The translations under genes were made by a program, and so were the position numbers. Source: Paractinoplanes deccanensis (lineage in GTDB: Bacteria > Actinomycetota > Actinomycetes > Mycobacteriales > Micromonosporaceae). Taken from it: a DNA stretch of 64,000 bases. Under the pieces are notes generated by a model that saw only the letters and a program-made list of their open reading frames with translations, was not told the origin of the DNA and made no database searches. The DNA lies in the NCBI RefSeq assembly GCF_016862115.1, contig NZ_BOMI01000087.1:1-64000 (forward strand). Direction: 5' to 3'. Each line of letters opens with the position of its first letter. Position 1 is the first letter of the stretch. Positions 24,972 through 34,095 of the stretch are shown here, one piece after another.

Positions 24972-25247
24972 GGGGGGTTCTCCTCGCGTACCGGCCGGGC
25001 GGGGGAAGTCCCGGCACTGAGGAGAAAGGTGATCGGCGTTGAGTGCTGTTCGGGTCCCGAACGGGTGCAGCCCGGTTGCTTCACCCGAGCGGGTACACTT
25101 GATCACGCGGCCCGCACAGTCTTGCCTCGGGCCGCCACCGGACCGGTGACCACACCGTCCGATCGGATCGGCCACCACGCGCCGCGACTGAGCACAAAGT
25201 CTGCGCCGGGCAGGACGACCTCTCGAGCCATCTGGAGCACCCGCTAC

Positions 25248-26795
25248 ATGACCGCCTTCACCGAATTCGGCCTGCCCACCGTGCTGACCACGGCCCTCGC
25301 CGACCTCGGCATCACCACCCCGTTCCCGATCCAGGCCGCCACGCTGCCCGACTCGCTCGCCGGCCGCGACGTGCTCGGCCGCGGCCGCACCGGATCCGGC
25401 AAGACGTACGCCTTCGTCCTGCCCGTCCTGGCCCGCCTCTCCGCCTCGAAGACGCCGCGCCGCGCGGGCCGCCCCCGCGCGCTGATCCTGGCGCCGACCC
25501 GCGAGCTCGCCACCCAGATCGAGGCGACCATGGCCCCGCTGGCCGCCGCGGCCGGCCTGCGCACCCTCGTGGTCTTCGGCGGCGTGGGCGCCAACCCGCA
25601 GATCAAGGGCCTGCGCGACGGCGTCGACGTGCTGGTGGCCTGCCCCGGCCGCCTCGACGACCACCTGCGCAACGGGCACGCCTCGCTCGACGCCGTCGAG
25701 ATCACCGTGCTCGACGAGGCCGACCACATGGCCGACCTGGGCTTCCTGCCGGTGGTGCGCCGGCTCATGGACCAGACGCCGCGCGACGGCCAGCGCATGC
25801 TCTTCTCGGCCACCCTCGACAACGGGGTGGACGTGCTGGTCAAGCGCTTCCTGCACAAGCCGGTCACGCACGCTGTCGACGCCGCCGCCGAGGCGCCGGT
25901 GCAGATGCGCCACCACGTCCTGCACGTGCGGGGTGACGACCGTTTCCCGGTGCTCGTCGACCTGCTCGCCGCGCCCGGCCGCACGGTCGTCTTCACCCGC
26001 ACCAAGCGCCGCGCCAAGGTCCTGACCCGCCAGCTCAACGCCGCCGGCGTGCCCGCCGTCGAGCTGCACGGCAACCTTGCCCAGAACGCCCGCAACCGCA
26101 ACCTGGCCGCGTTCTCCGACGGCACGGCCGAGACGCTGGTGGCCACCGACATCGCCGCCCGCGGCATCCACGTCGACGACGTCGGCCTGGTGATCCACGC
26201 CGACCCGCCGGTCGAGCACAAGGCCTACCTGCACCGCTCCGGCCGCACGGCCCGCGCCGGCGCGGAAGGCACGGTGATCACCCTGATGACCGACGACCAG
26301 CAGTCCGAGGTGCGCGACCTCACCCGCAAGGCGGGCGTCCGCCCGACCACAAGCCGCACCCGCCCCGGCGACCCGCTGCTGGCCGAGCTGGCCCCGGGCG
26401 AGCGCGTCTTCGTGGCGCCGCGCCCGCCGTCCGACCCGGTCCCCGCCGCGGCCACCCCGTCGGCGGGCGGCCGTGGCCGCCGCGGCCGGGGACGGGGCGC
26501 GGGCCGCACAGCGGAGCCGCGCGAGCCTCGTCCCGCCCAGACGGCGAGCACGACCCGCCACGGCGAGGGCCGCGCCCAGCGGCCCCCGACGGAGCAGGGG
26601 CGCCCGCAGCGCACCCGCGGCGAGCAGGCCCAGGGCGGCGGCACCGTCGGCGGCCGTCAGGGCGGCCAGGGCGGCGGGCGCTCCCGCCGGGGTAGCGCGG
26701 GCTCCACGCCGGTGCACACCAGCCAGTCGCAGGGCGGGGGCGCGGCCGCGTTCTCGGCCGGCACCCGGGTGGGCGGGCGGCGCTCAGGCCGCTGA
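25248..26795 (+). CDS. DEAD-box RNA helicase (RhlE-like)
   Basis: ATP-dependent RNA helicase of 515 residues. Q motif region 'FTEFGLPTVLTTALADLGITTPFPIQAA', motif I 'GRGRTGSGKT', Ia 'APTRELATQI', motif II 'VLDEADHMAD' (DEAD), motif III 'FSATL', IV 'VVFTRTKRRAKVL', V 'VATDIAARGIHVDDV', VI 'HRSGRTARAG'. Residue 1 of motif I has G-R-G-R rather than the usual A-Q-T/A-x. The last 130 residues are Arg/Gly-rich (RGRRGRGRGAG), a typical RNA-binding tail. The 276-bp spacer before it (24972-25247) has no gene and may be a long leader. Confidence 0.92.
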   Translation: MTAFTEFGLPTVLTTALADLGITTPFPIQAATLPDSLAGRDVLGRGRTGSGKTYAFVLPVLARLSASKTPRRAGRPRALILAPTRELATQIEATMAPLAAAAGLRTLVVFGGVGANPQIKGLRDGVDVLVACPGRLDDHLRNGHASLDAVEITVLDEADHMADLGFLPVVRRLMDQTPRDGQRMLFSATLDNGVDVLVKRFLHKPVTHAVDAAAEAPVQMRHHVLHVRGDDRFPVLVDLLAAPGRTVVFTRTKRRAKVLTRQLNAAGVPAVELHGNLAQNARNRNLAAFSDGTAETLVATDIAARGIHVDDVGLVIHADPPVEHKAYLHRSGRTARAGAEGTVITLMTDDQQSEVRDLTRKAGVRPTTSRTRPGDPLLAELAPGERVFVAPRPPSDPVPAAATPSAGGRGRRGRGRGAGRTAEPREPRPAQTASTTRHGEGRAQRPPTEQGRPQRTRGEQAQGGGTVGGRQGGQGGGRSRRGSAGSTPVHTSQSQGGGAAAFSAGTRVGGRRSGR

Positions 26796-27305
26796 CCCGG
26801 CGTACAGGTCGAGAGTTATCCGCACCGGGCGGGCGATGATCGCCCGTCCGGTCGCCACCCCCGCGGCGACCCGGTCCACCGTGCCCGTGGCGACGAAGTG
26901 GACGCCCCCGGCGGCCGGCTCGGCCACCTCCAGGTCGAGCGTCACCTCGCTGTCGTGGCCCCGGACCCGCAGGACCCCGGTGAGCCGCCAGCCGTCGGCG
27001 CCGCGCAGCAGCCCCGTGCTGCGGAAGCCGATCACCGGGTGGTTCTCCGTGTCCAGGAAGCGCTTGCCGGTGATGTCCCGGTTGCGCCGGGGGTCGTCGG
27101 AGCGGAAGCTGCCCGCCTCCAGCGTCGCCGAGGCGGTGGACGCCTCGGGGTCGGTGGCGACCGTGATGGTGCCGCCGCGCAGGTCCATCGTCGCCGCCAC
27201 CGGTTTGAGGCCGAAGACGTGGGTGGCGGTCAGCCGGCAGGCCGAGCGCGCGGGGTCGATGGTGTAGGTGCCGGGAACGAGTCGCGTGTGCACGTCAGTT
27301 GTCAT
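26784..27305 (-). CDS. YceI-family lipid-binding lipocalin-like protein
   Basis: 173 residues of the YceI fold, which binds isoprenoid-type lipids: 'GTYTIDPARSACRLTATHVFGLKPVAATMDLRGG', 'SFRSDDPRRNRDITGKRFLDTENHPVIGFRST' and 'GWRLTGVLRVRGHDSEVTLDLEV' follow the family order. No signal peptide is visible, so it is probably cytoplasmic, as many actinobacterial members are. The start is ATG 27305, with a GTG two codons earlier as an alternative. It overlaps the last 12 bases of the convergent helicase. Confidence 0.9.
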   Translation of the reverse strand: MTTDVHTRLVPGTYTIDPARSACRLTATHVFGLKPVAATMDLRGGTITVATDPEASTASATLEAGSFRSDDPRRNRDITGKRFLDTENHPVIGFRSTGLLRGADGWRLTGVLRVRGHDSEVTLDLEVAEPAAGGVHFVATGTVDRVAAGVATGRAIIARPVRITLDLYAGSAA

Positions 27306-27340
27306 GCCCACGAGCCTCGGGCCTCGCGGCGGCGGAAACC

Positions 27341-29986
27341 TCAGTGCCGGTACTGAGATGCGCCACGGAGGTCGGTGCGCCGGGACAGGCCGAGCTTCGC
27401 CAGGGCGTTGCGGACGTGCGTCTCGACCGTGCGCTCCGACAGGAAAAGCCGTTGCGCGACGGCCCGGTTGGACAGTCCCTCCGCGACCAGGGCCGCGACC
27501 TCGCGCTCCCGCGCGGTGAGGTCGTCGCGGGCCAGCTCCGCCGCCTCCGCGGCGATCGCCGGCATGCCCAGGGCGCGGGCGCCGGTCAGGGCCTCCGAGG
27601 CCAGCTTCCGGCTCAGTCGCGGGTCCGTGTCACGGACCTGCCGGGCGTACGCCACGCGCGCGAGCACGGCGAACGACGGCGCGCCGATCCGTTCCTCCAT
27701 CGCGACCGCCCCGGCGAGGTGGCGCTCGGCCGCGCCCGCGTCGCCCAGCGCGCCCGCCATCACGCCGAGGATGCGATCGAGGGCGCCCTCGCAGCTGGAC
27801 ATCGAGTTGAGGTAGATGCCGGCGTGCGGCAGCGCCCGCGCGTAGCACTCGCGCACCAGGTCGAGGTCGCCCGTCCACGCCGCCAGCTCGCCCGTGGTCA
27901 CCACGACGAAGAGCCGCCGCGCGTCCGCCGGCAGCCGCGGCAGGGCGGTGCGGAGGCGGCGCAGGCAGACGGCCACGGTGTCCCCGTCGCCCAAGCCCTT
28001 GGCGATCAGGCCGCACTGGGCCACCGCGATCGGGATCTCCTCGCGGTCGAACGCGAGCGGATCGGCCCACGCGTAGTCGCCGGTGTGCGCCGACAGTCCA
28101 CAGAGGAACGCCAGGTACAGGTAGTACGCGGTCTCGTCCTGCGAGCGGGCGCCCAGGTCGCGCGCTTGCTCCGCGCACTCCCTCGCGGTCGCCAACCGGC
28201 CCGCCACCAGCTCGCGGGCGGCCCGGGCGCGCAGCAGATGCCAGCGCGCGACCGGCCACCCCAGGCGGTCGGCCAGCCCCGCGAGGCGTGCCGTCTCCGC
28301 GTCGTACTCGGCGAGCTCGCCGCGCATCAGCCGCGCGTCCAGCAGCCACACCCGGCCCCACAGCTCGGCGTCCGGCCGGCCACCCGGCCCGGCCAGCGCA
28401 CAGCTGCGCTCGGCCAGCTCGAGCACCTCGCCGGCGTCCACCACCGGGTCGAGCACCTCGTGCCGGGCGTGGATCGCGGCGACCAGCGCGTCCGGCCGCC
28501 CGGAGGCCGCCGCCAGCGCCATCGCCTCGGCGCTGATCCGCCGCGCCGCCGCCGGATCCTGCTCCTCGGCGAGCAGGAACGCGTACTGCGCCAGCACCTG
28601 GGCCCGGTCGGGATCGCTCAGGCCGTGCTCCAGGGCCCGCTCGCACAGCCGCATCAGCGCCGGCGTGAGCGGCCCCGCCACGCCACGGATCACCAGCGCC
28701 GCCGGCGCACCCACCTCGTCGACCACCGCCGCGCAGTCGGCCAGCGCCACGTCGAGACGCCCGTCCCGGTACGCCGCCGCGGCGCGCTCCAGCCGCAGCG
28801 CCGCGTCGCCGGGCGCGTTCTCGAGCGCCCGTCCGTACCAGTGCACGGCCTCCCGGTGGTCGAGCCCGCGCGTCGCCTCACGCGCCGCGGCCACGCACGC
28901 CTCGACCGCCCGCTCGCGGGACCCGGGGTCCACCGCCGCCCGGACGCGATGCCGGGCGATCTCCGCGAGGCTGCCGCCCCTGGTCTCGGTCAGCGCGTCC
29001 GCGAGCCCGCCGTGCGCCCGGATCCGCTCGTCGCGCCCGAGGCCGTCGTAGAGGGCCTGGCGCACCAGCTCGTGCACGAACCGCACCCGCGCCGGCACCC
29101 ACGGATCGTCCACCAGCACCCCCGCGGCGACGGCCTCCGCCACCACCGCGTCCCGCGACTGTCCCGCGGCCCGCCCCAGCACCGTCACATCGATCTCCGC
29201 CCCGCACGCCGCGGCCACGCCCAGCATGTCGCGGCACGCCGGGCTCAGCTGCGCGGTGCGCCGTGCGACGAGCCGCCGCAGCCCCGCCGGCAGCCGGACG
29301 TCACCGGCCGGCCGCGCCAGCCGGCCCTCCCGGCTCAGCAGCCGCGCCAGCTCGCGCGTGTAGAGCGGATTGCCTCCGCCGAGCCGGTGCACCTCGGCCG
29401 CCCACGTGCCGTGCGCCTTGCCGCCCGCCTCCCCCGCCAGGCACGCACCGACCGCGTCGACGTCCCACGGCTCCAGCGCGAGAACCTCCGCCCCGGGCAG
29501 ATCGAGCGCCGACCGGCTGGTGCCGATCACCAGCAGCCGCGCCCGCCCGATCTCACGCGCGAGCGCCGCCAGCAGCGCCAGCGACGCCTCGTCCGCCCAA
29601 TGCAGATCCTCCAGGACGAGCACCGCCGGCCCCACCCGCAGCAGCGCCTCCACCGTGCGCCGGATCGCCCGGAACCGCGCCGCCGCAACGGATCCGCCCT
29701 CGTCCGCGAGCGCCAGCAGCCCCGGCGGCAGCAGCCCGCCGGACGACTCGAGCAGCCGCGTCCACGGCCAGAACGCGGGCGCGCCCTCATCGGGGTCGGC
29801 CCGCCCGACCAGCACCGCCGGCCCCGCCGCCCCGGCCCGCGACACCGCCTCCTCGACCAGCGCCGTCTTGCCCATGCCCGCGTCACCGGTCACCAGGACC
29901 ACGGCCCCCTCGCCGCGCTCGGCCCCGGCCCGGAGCCGGTCGAGCGCGACCACCTCCGCCACCCGGCCGATCAGCGCGCTGCCCAC
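27341..29986 (-). CDS. LuxR-family ATPase regulator (LAL type)
   Basis: An approximately 881-residue large ATP-binding LuxR regulator. The N-terminal STAND-type ATPase has Walker A 'GDAGMGKTALVEEA', Walker B 'VLVLEDLHWADEASL' and 'GTSRSALDLPG'. A long TPR-like helical region of about 450 residues follows. The C-terminal HTH reads 'LTAREREVAALVAEGLSNRAVAQRLFLSERTVETHVRNALAKLG'. Such proteins activate transcription on binding a ligand such as an oligosaccharide or nucleotide. Start: GTG 29986 or GTG 29992, just before 'GSALIGRVAEV'. It is divergent from an ino1 remnant. Confidence 0.87.
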   Translation of the reverse strand: MGSALIGRVAEVVALDRLRAGAERGEGAVVLVTGDAGMGKTALVEEAVSRAGAAGPAVLVGRADPDEGAPAFWPWTRLLESSGGLLPPGLLALADEGGSVAAARFRAIRRTVEALLRVGPAVLVLEDLHWADEASLALLAALAREIGRARLLVIGTSRSALDLPGAEVLALEPWDVDAVGACLAGEAGGKAHGTWAAEVHRLGGGNPLYTRELARLLSREGRLARPAGDVRLPAGLRRLVARRTAQLSPACRDMLGVAAACGAEIDVTVLGRAAGQSRDAVVAEAVAAGVLVDDPWVPARVRFVHELVRQALYDGLGRDERIRAHGGLADALTETRGGSLAEIARHRVRAAVDPGSRERAVEACVAAAREATRGLDHREAVHWYGRALENAPGDAALRLERAAAAYRDGRLDVALADCAAVVDEVGAPAALVIRGVAGPLTPALMRLCERALEHGLSDPDRAQVLAQYAFLLAEEQDPAAARRISAEAMALAAASGRPDALVAAIHARHEVLDPVVDAGEVLELAERSCALAGPGGRPDAELWGRVWLLDARLMRGELAEYDAETARLAGLADRLGWPVARWHLLRARAARELVAGRLATARECAEQARDLGARSQDETAYYLYLAFLCGLSAHTGDYAWADPLAFDREEIPIAVAQCGLIAKGLGDGDTVAVCLRRLRTALPRLPADARRLFVVVTTGELAAWTGDLDLVRECYARALPHAGIYLNSMSSCEGALDRILGVMAGALGDAGAAERHLAGAVAMEERIGAPSFAVLARVAYARQVRDTDPRLSRKLASEALTGARALGMPAIAAEAAELARDDLTAREREVAALVAEGLSNRAVAQRLFLSERTVETHVRNALAKLGLSRRTDLRGASQYRH

Positions 29987-30047
29987 CCGCACACCATCCC
30001 GCGCCGCGCCCCCGATGTCGACAGCGCCGCCTGGCCACCCTCCAGCC

Positions 30048-30512
30048 GTGAGAGTGAAAGTCGCCGTCGTCGGCGTGGGCAACAACGCCTCAGCGCTCGT
30101 GCGGGGCATCGCCCTCCACCGCCACACCGGCAGCCTGGTCGGCATCCACCGGCCGGACATCGGCGGCCTGGGCGTCGGCGACATCGACATCACCGCCGCG
30201 TACGCGCTCTCCGGCGCCAAGGTGGGAGCCGACCTGCCCGAGGCGATCTTCCGCTGCCGGCCGGCGCCGCCTTCGTCAACACGACCGCCGACGCCGTCGC
30301 CCGCGACCCGGCGCTCCCGCGGCGCTTCGAGGAGGCGGCCTGCCCCTGATCGGCGACGACCTGGCCGGCCAGTTCGGCGTCTTGGTGCTCCATCGCGCCC
30401 TGTTGCGGCTGACCTGATCCGGCCGGCGGCCCTCGCCCTGCGCGGCGGCCGGGGCGGCTGTCCGGCCGAGGCCGTCGCACACCTCAAGTCGCCGCCCGGT
30501 ACCGCGATCCAG
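30048..30512 (+). pseudogene. ino1: Decayed inositol-3-phosphate synthase gene
   Basis: Three fragments of Ino1 lie in order but in different frames. 30048 onward reads VRVKVAVVGVGNNASALVRG and continues through 'GDIDITAAYALSGAKVGADLPEAIF', the NAD-binding N-terminus. Around 30258 another frame reads 'PAGAAFVNTTADAVARDPALPRRFEEAACP', and from 30342 a third reads 'PLIGDDLAGQFGVLVLHRALL'. At 30411 the first frame resumes with 'DLIRPAALALRGG' to 'AEAVAHLKSPPG', the conserved C-terminus. Against a normal protein of about 360 residues, roughly 100 residues before 'AGAAFVN' and more than 100 before 'DLIRP' are missing. This gene cannot make a functional enzyme. Confidence 0.85.
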
Positions 30513-30928
30513 TGCGGTGTCCACGAGCGTTGGCCGGGTGGTCCCGCGCCGGGCGGACACCGGGCAGGCGCCGACCGGCTTGGTGCCCGGGCGGGCGATC
30601 GGGGCCGAACACCGAACGCATCTGGCCGATACTCGACGGCGGGGTGCGGCTGATCCGCCAGTGCCGCAGCCGCAGCTCGTGCCGCCGGGCCGGCGTATTG
30701 AGGACATCGCGCGGGCGGCGGCAGGCCTTCGGGATGGCCGGGATCGATCTGAGGATCATCCACCCGTTCACCGTTGCCGGCAGTGACCCGGGCGCGAACA
30801 GCGTTGCCGCTGCGCCGGTGTCGGCCGCAGCCCGATCCGGGCGTGTGATGCGCCACCGGGCCAGCCCTGGCGCCGCGACGGCTGGGCATGCGCGGGAGGC
30901 TACCCAGCGAACGGTCACGGACACCGCA
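30513..30928. other. 416-bp stretch without a supportable gene
   Basis: Open frames exist on both strands, but all are Arg/Pro/Ser-rich and none shows a recognisable motif, a ribosome site or a consistent third-position bias. It follows the ino1 remnant and may be further decayed sequence. Confidence 0.5.
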
Positions 30929-31591
30929 CTAGCCCGTCGGGACGCTCACCTGGATCTCGTCGGAGAGGGTGAAGCCGGCGCACAGGTCGAGCTCGTCGCC
31001 GCTCCAGAAGCGGCCCGGGTCGTACCAGTTGGGCTGGCGGCCGCGGGGCAGCAGGCCCATGTCCTCGTACGTGACGGCGACGACCTCGGCGCAGTAGGCG
31101 GTCTCCAGGGCCGAGTCGGTGGCGGGGCCGGAGCCGCCGCGCACCCGCCAGCGGGGGCGGATCTGCGGCACGCGGCCGCGGACCCAGCGCCAGGCGAGCT
31201 GGGCCGACGACGGGAACGGGGTGCCGTCGAGGCGGGCCACCGTCTTGAGGGCCTTGTCCTCCATCGACTTGGTGACGCCGGGCTCCAGCTGACGCAGCCA
31301 GCCGCGCTGGCCGTACCGGTGGGCCCAGACGGTGACGGCGTCGCGCAGGTCGTGCAGCTGCACCCCGCGCTGGAACGTGCCGGACCACAGGTCGGGCAGC
31401 GACTTGCCCAGCTCGGCGTGCCACATCAGCGGTGGCATGTCCTCGATGACGATGGACATGCCGACGTGGTTCACCGGGCTGTTGGTCAAGGTCTGGATCG
31501 CCCTGTCCGGTCCGGATCGCCCCCGGAAGATCCAGATGTCCCCCGTACGCGTCAGGTCGATGGCCTCGTCGAGGCTGATGGCGGCATCCAC
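30929..31591 (-). CDS. Permuted papain-like (NlpC/P60, YiiX/YebB-type) hydrolase
   Basis: 220 residues that resemble circularly permuted NlpC/P60 cysteine enzymes: near the N-terminus 'TGDIWIFRGRSG', then 'TNSPVNHVGMSIVI' supplying the His, then 'MWHAELG', and a C-terminal 'AYCAEVVAVTYEDMGLL' supplying the Cys. There is no signal peptide, so a cytoplasmic amidase, peptidase or acyltransferase is expected; the substrate is unknown. Its start codon is only 14-17 bases from that of the divergent small membrane protein, so promoter elements must overlap coding sequence. Confidence 0.7.
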   Translation of the reverse strand: MDAAISLDEAIDLTRTGDIWIFRGRSGPDRAIQTLTNSPVNHVGMSIVIEDMPPLMWHAELGKSLPDLWSGTFQRGVQLHDLRDAVTVWAHRYGQRGWLRQLEPGVTKSMEDKALKTVARLDGTPFPSSAQLAWRWVRGRVPQIRPRWRVRGGSGPATDSALETAYCAEVVAVTYEDMGLLPRGRQPNWYDPGRFWSGDELDLCAGFTLSDEIQVSVPTG

Positions 31592-31608
31592 GTGTCTATC
31601 CTCGGGTG

Positions 31609-31803
31609 ATGCGTTGGTGGAAGGTAGTGGGATTGGCCGGTCTGGCGGGAGTCGCGGCGACGGGCGCCGTCGTGGCGCGGGCCGAGCGCCGGCGGCGGCA
31701 GTACACGCCCGACGAGATCCGGGAGCGGCTGCACCAGCGGGTGGCCGAGGCCGCCACGGACGGCGCCGGGGCCGCCTCAGACGACATCAGTGTCACGGAG
31801 TAG
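31609..31803 (+). CDS. Small single-pass membrane protein, probably leaderless
   Basis: 64 residues: a hydrophobic N-terminal segment ('VVGLAGLAGVAATGAVVA'), an Arg-rich stop-transfer, then 'YTPDEIRERLHQRVAEAA', a soluble helix. No ribosome site precedes the ATG; instead TATCCT (31597-31602) lies six bases upstream, which would place transcription start on the ATG. A GTG one codon earlier (31606) is possible. The last 27 bases overlap the convergent App1-like gene. Function unknown. Confidence 0.7.
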   Translation: MRWWKVVGLAGLAGVAATGAVVARAERRRRQYTPDEIRERLHQRVAEAATDGAGAASDDISVTE

Positions 31804-32823
31804 CGACCACAGGCCCGCCCCGTCGGGCGCGGAGAACCAGGTCTTGCCCCCGGAGCCGACGGCTTCGGGGGTGCCGGCCGGGCCGGGCACGGCACCGGCC
31901 AGCACGGCCTGGGTCGGTGACAGCCGGCGGATGGCGACGGCGGCCACGTTGTCCGGGTGTGCGTGCGCGAACTCCGAGTAGATCTCCTGATCGTGCTGGC
32001 CGTCGTCGCCGATCAGCAGCCAGCGGATCTTGGGGAACTCCTGGGAGAGGCGCTGCAAGGTGGTGCGCTTGTGCTCCTGGCCGCTGCGGAACCACCGGTC
32101 GGGGGTCGGCCCCCAGTCGGTGAGCAGCAGCGGGCCCGCCGGGTAGAGGTGGCGGGAGAGGAAGCGCGACAGGGTGGGCGCGACGTTCCACGCTCCGGTC
32201 GACAGGTAGAAGACCGGGGCGCCCGCGTTCGCCGTGATCAGCCGCTCGTAGAGCACGGCCATGCCCGGCACCGCCATGCGCGCGTGCTCGTCGAGCACGA
32301 ACGTGTTCCACGCGGCGAGCAGCGGCCGCGGCAGGGCGGTCACCATCACCGTGTCGTCGATGTCGGAGATGAGCCCGAAGCGGCACTCCGGGTCGACCAC
32401 GCGGATCGGCGCCTCGGCCGGCGCGGCGCCGTCGGTGAACAGCCGCACCCGGCCCCAGCCCGGCTCGAGGTCACCCTTGACCCGGCAGTCGACGTAGCCG
32501 CTGCGGTCGGTGCGCGTCTCGGTGATGCTGTCGCCGACCTGGATCCGCACCACCGCGCCGTTGACCGGTGAGGTGGTGAAGCTGCGCCAGCCGCGCACCT
32601 TCTCCAGCCTTTTGCTCTTGTGCTGCCCCCGGGTGAGCACGACGCGAGCCATCACCCGCGCCCACCCCGGGGCGCCGTACCCCGTGTAGGCGGTGATCAC
32701 CGGCTGCCAGCCCCGGTTACGAAGCCGGCGCTCGACGATCTCGTGAAGGGCGTCCTCCACCCGAGCGGCCCGATGCATCCGGATCACAGGCGGCTGCGCG
32801 CCACCCGCCGGAGTTGTCGCCAC
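31777..32823 (-). CDS. App1-family phosphatidate phosphatase-like protein (DUF2183)
   Basis: 348 residues. The central 'FGLISDIDDTVMVTALPRPLLAAWNTF' holds the DxDxT phosphatase motif of App1/DUF2183 proteins; 'PVFYLSTGAWNVAPTLSRFL' and 'KIRWLLIGDDGQHDQEIYSEF' are the other HAD-like motifs. The N-terminal part forms a beta-rich domain ('GAVVRIQVGDSITETRTDRSGY'). In yeast App1 dephosphorylates phosphatidic acid; the bacterial substrate is not established. It reads in the same direction as the papain-like gene, with the small membrane gene in between on the other strand. Confidence 0.87.
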   Translation of the reverse strand: MATTPAGGAQPPVIRMHRAARVEDALHEIVERRLRNRGWQPVITAYTGYGAPGWARVMARVVLTRGQHKSKRLEKVRGWRSFTTSPVNGAVVRIQVGDSITETRTDRSGYVDCRVKGDLEPGWGRVRLFTDGAAPAEAPIRVVDPECRFGLISDIDDTVMVTALPRPLLAAWNTFVLDEHARMAVPGMAVLYERLITANAGAPVFYLSTGAWNVAPTLSRFLSRHLYPAGPLLLTDWGPTPDRWFRSGQEHKRTTLQRLSQEFPKIRWLLIGDDGQHDQEIYSEFAHAHPDNVAAVAIRRLSPTQAVLAGAVPGPAGTPEAVGSGGKTWFSAPDGAGLWSLLRDTDVV

Positions 32824-32905
32824 GCCGACCCTCCTGCCCTCTCAATCGGCCTGCCCGGTTACGGTACCCGCCCGCCCTCCCCCGCACGCAGACCACAGCG
32901 GATTG

Positions 32906-33613
32906 CTATGCGGTGGCCGGAACCTCGCCGGTGGACCACTGGTCGGCGAACCAGTGCTCGTCGGCCGGCTGGGGGCGGGTGGCGGCGCGGGCCAGGGCGA
33001 TGGTGGCCTCGGCGCGCAGGCTGCGCAGGGCGTCGGCGGCCTTTTCGGCGGTCTCCCACAGGGCGCGCTCGTGGTCCTGGGCGGCGCGGTATTCGGCCAG
33101 GCGGTGGGCGCGGATCGCGTGGCGCAGGTGGAACTCCTGGACGACCGGGTGCAGGCGGGGGTTCCAGCCGCGGTGGGCGAGGACGTCGTTGAGCTGGGCG
33201 ATGGAGATCTCGCGGTTGCGGCAGGCGGCGGTGGCCGCGTGGTGCAGGTAGCGCTGACGGACCGCGTTCTCGCCGGGCTTGCGGCGGCGGCTCATCAGCG
33301 GGTAGGCGGCGGCCCGGGTGGCGCGCCGGGCGGCCTGGTCGGCGGCCTCGAAGGCCTCCCAGGCGGCGTCGACGTCGCGCTGGGCGGCCTCCCACTCGGC
33401 GCGGGTGCGGGCGGCGGTGGCGGCGGCGCGGGTGGCCGCCACGGAGACCTCCTCCGCGTAGCGGATCGACTCGGCCTCGGCGGGTGAGGGGGCGGCGGCG
33501 CGGCGGGGCACCGCCATGGTGACGACGGCGATCGCGATGGCGAGCAGGAGGAACAGCCAGAGCGCGACGGCCAGGGGCAGGGAGACGAAGAAGCTTTCCA
33601 GGGCGGTTTCCAT
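32906..33613 (-). CDS. Membrane-anchored hypothetical protein with coiled coil
   Basis: 235 residues. An N-terminal membrane helix ('LPLAVALWLFLLLAIAIAVVTMAV') is followed by a long Ala/Arg/Glu-rich segment (about 45-110) likely to be coiled coil, then 'NREISIAQLNDVLAHRGWNPRLHPVVQEFHLRHAIRAHRLAEY', which looks like a folded helical domain. I do not recognise the family. ATG 33613 follows TGAGG. The neighbouring upstream gene (33691-34002) also encodes a membrane protein in the same direction. Confidence 0.7.
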   Translation of the reverse strand: METALESFFVSLPLAVALWLFLLLAIAIAVVTMAVPRRAAAPSPAEAESIRYAEEVSVAATRAAATAARTRAEWEAAQRDVDAAWEAFEAADQAARRATRAAAYPLMSRRRKPGENAVRQRYLHHAATAACRNREISIAQLNDVLAHRGWNPRLHPVVQEFHLRHAIRAHRLAEYRAAQDHERALWETAEKAADALRSLRAEATIALARAATRPQPADEHWFADQWSTGEVPATA

Positions 33614-33690
33614 CGCAACCTCACGATCCTTCGTGGGCGGATATCGGAATGTCGACGTGGTGGAGAGCTGTGGAGCTGCGCGGCGAGGGC

Positions 33691-34002
33691 TCAGCGAGCG
33701 GGCGGCCCGCGGACCACGCGGACGCGGGGCGCGGCGGCGGCCACGAGAACGATCACCGTGGCGGCGATGACCAGCGGCACCATGATCGGATCGGGCGCCG
33801 CGGCGACCTCGGCGGCCGGCGCAGGAGAGACCGCGGAGGCCCGCACGGACGACACGGCGGCCGCGGGGGCGGGCGGCGGCGCGGCCACGGCCGGCGCCGA
33901 CGGGGCCGTGAAGGCCAGCGCCAGCATCGCGAGCCCGGCGAGGAAGCGCAGGAGGCGGCGCCCGTCCCAATGACGGGGAAGCACGCGCGTCACTCCGGCC
34001 AC
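33691..34002 (-). CDS. Small exported/membrane hypothetical protein
   Basis: 103 residues with a signal peptide or first helix ('LLRFLAGLAMLALAFTAPSAPAVA'), an Ala/Pro/Val-rich spacer and a second helix ('PIMVPLVIAATVIVLVAAA') followed by an Arg-rich end. The low-complexity middle makes the coding call less certain, but two well-formed hydrophobic segments support it. GTG 34002 is the likely start. It precedes the membrane coiled-coil gene by 77 bases. Confidence 0.5.
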   Translation of the reverse strand: MAGVTRVLPRHWDGRRLLRFLAGLAMLALAFTAPSAPAVAAPPPAPAAAVSSVRASAVSPAPAAEVAAAPDPIMVPLVIAATVIVLVAAAAPRVRVVRGPPAR

Positions 34003-34095
34003 AAGACCAACCTACCGAATCGGGCGGAAACGCGCACGAGCTCGAACGGTTACGCCACTCACGGTTTCGTCACCGGACGAGGGACTATTGGTTCC

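Noticed and set aside
27299..30349. Long frame antisense to the LuxR-type ATPase (1016 codons)
   Set aside because: Arg/His/Pro/Gln-rich shadow sequence. Only its last 30 residues match a protein, and those belong to the ino1 remnant.
30484..30924. 146-codon frame on the minus strand as a transposase remnant
   Set aside because: I looked for DDE, HTH or zinc patterns and found none; composition is Arg/Pro-rich. No inverted terminal repeats are visible.
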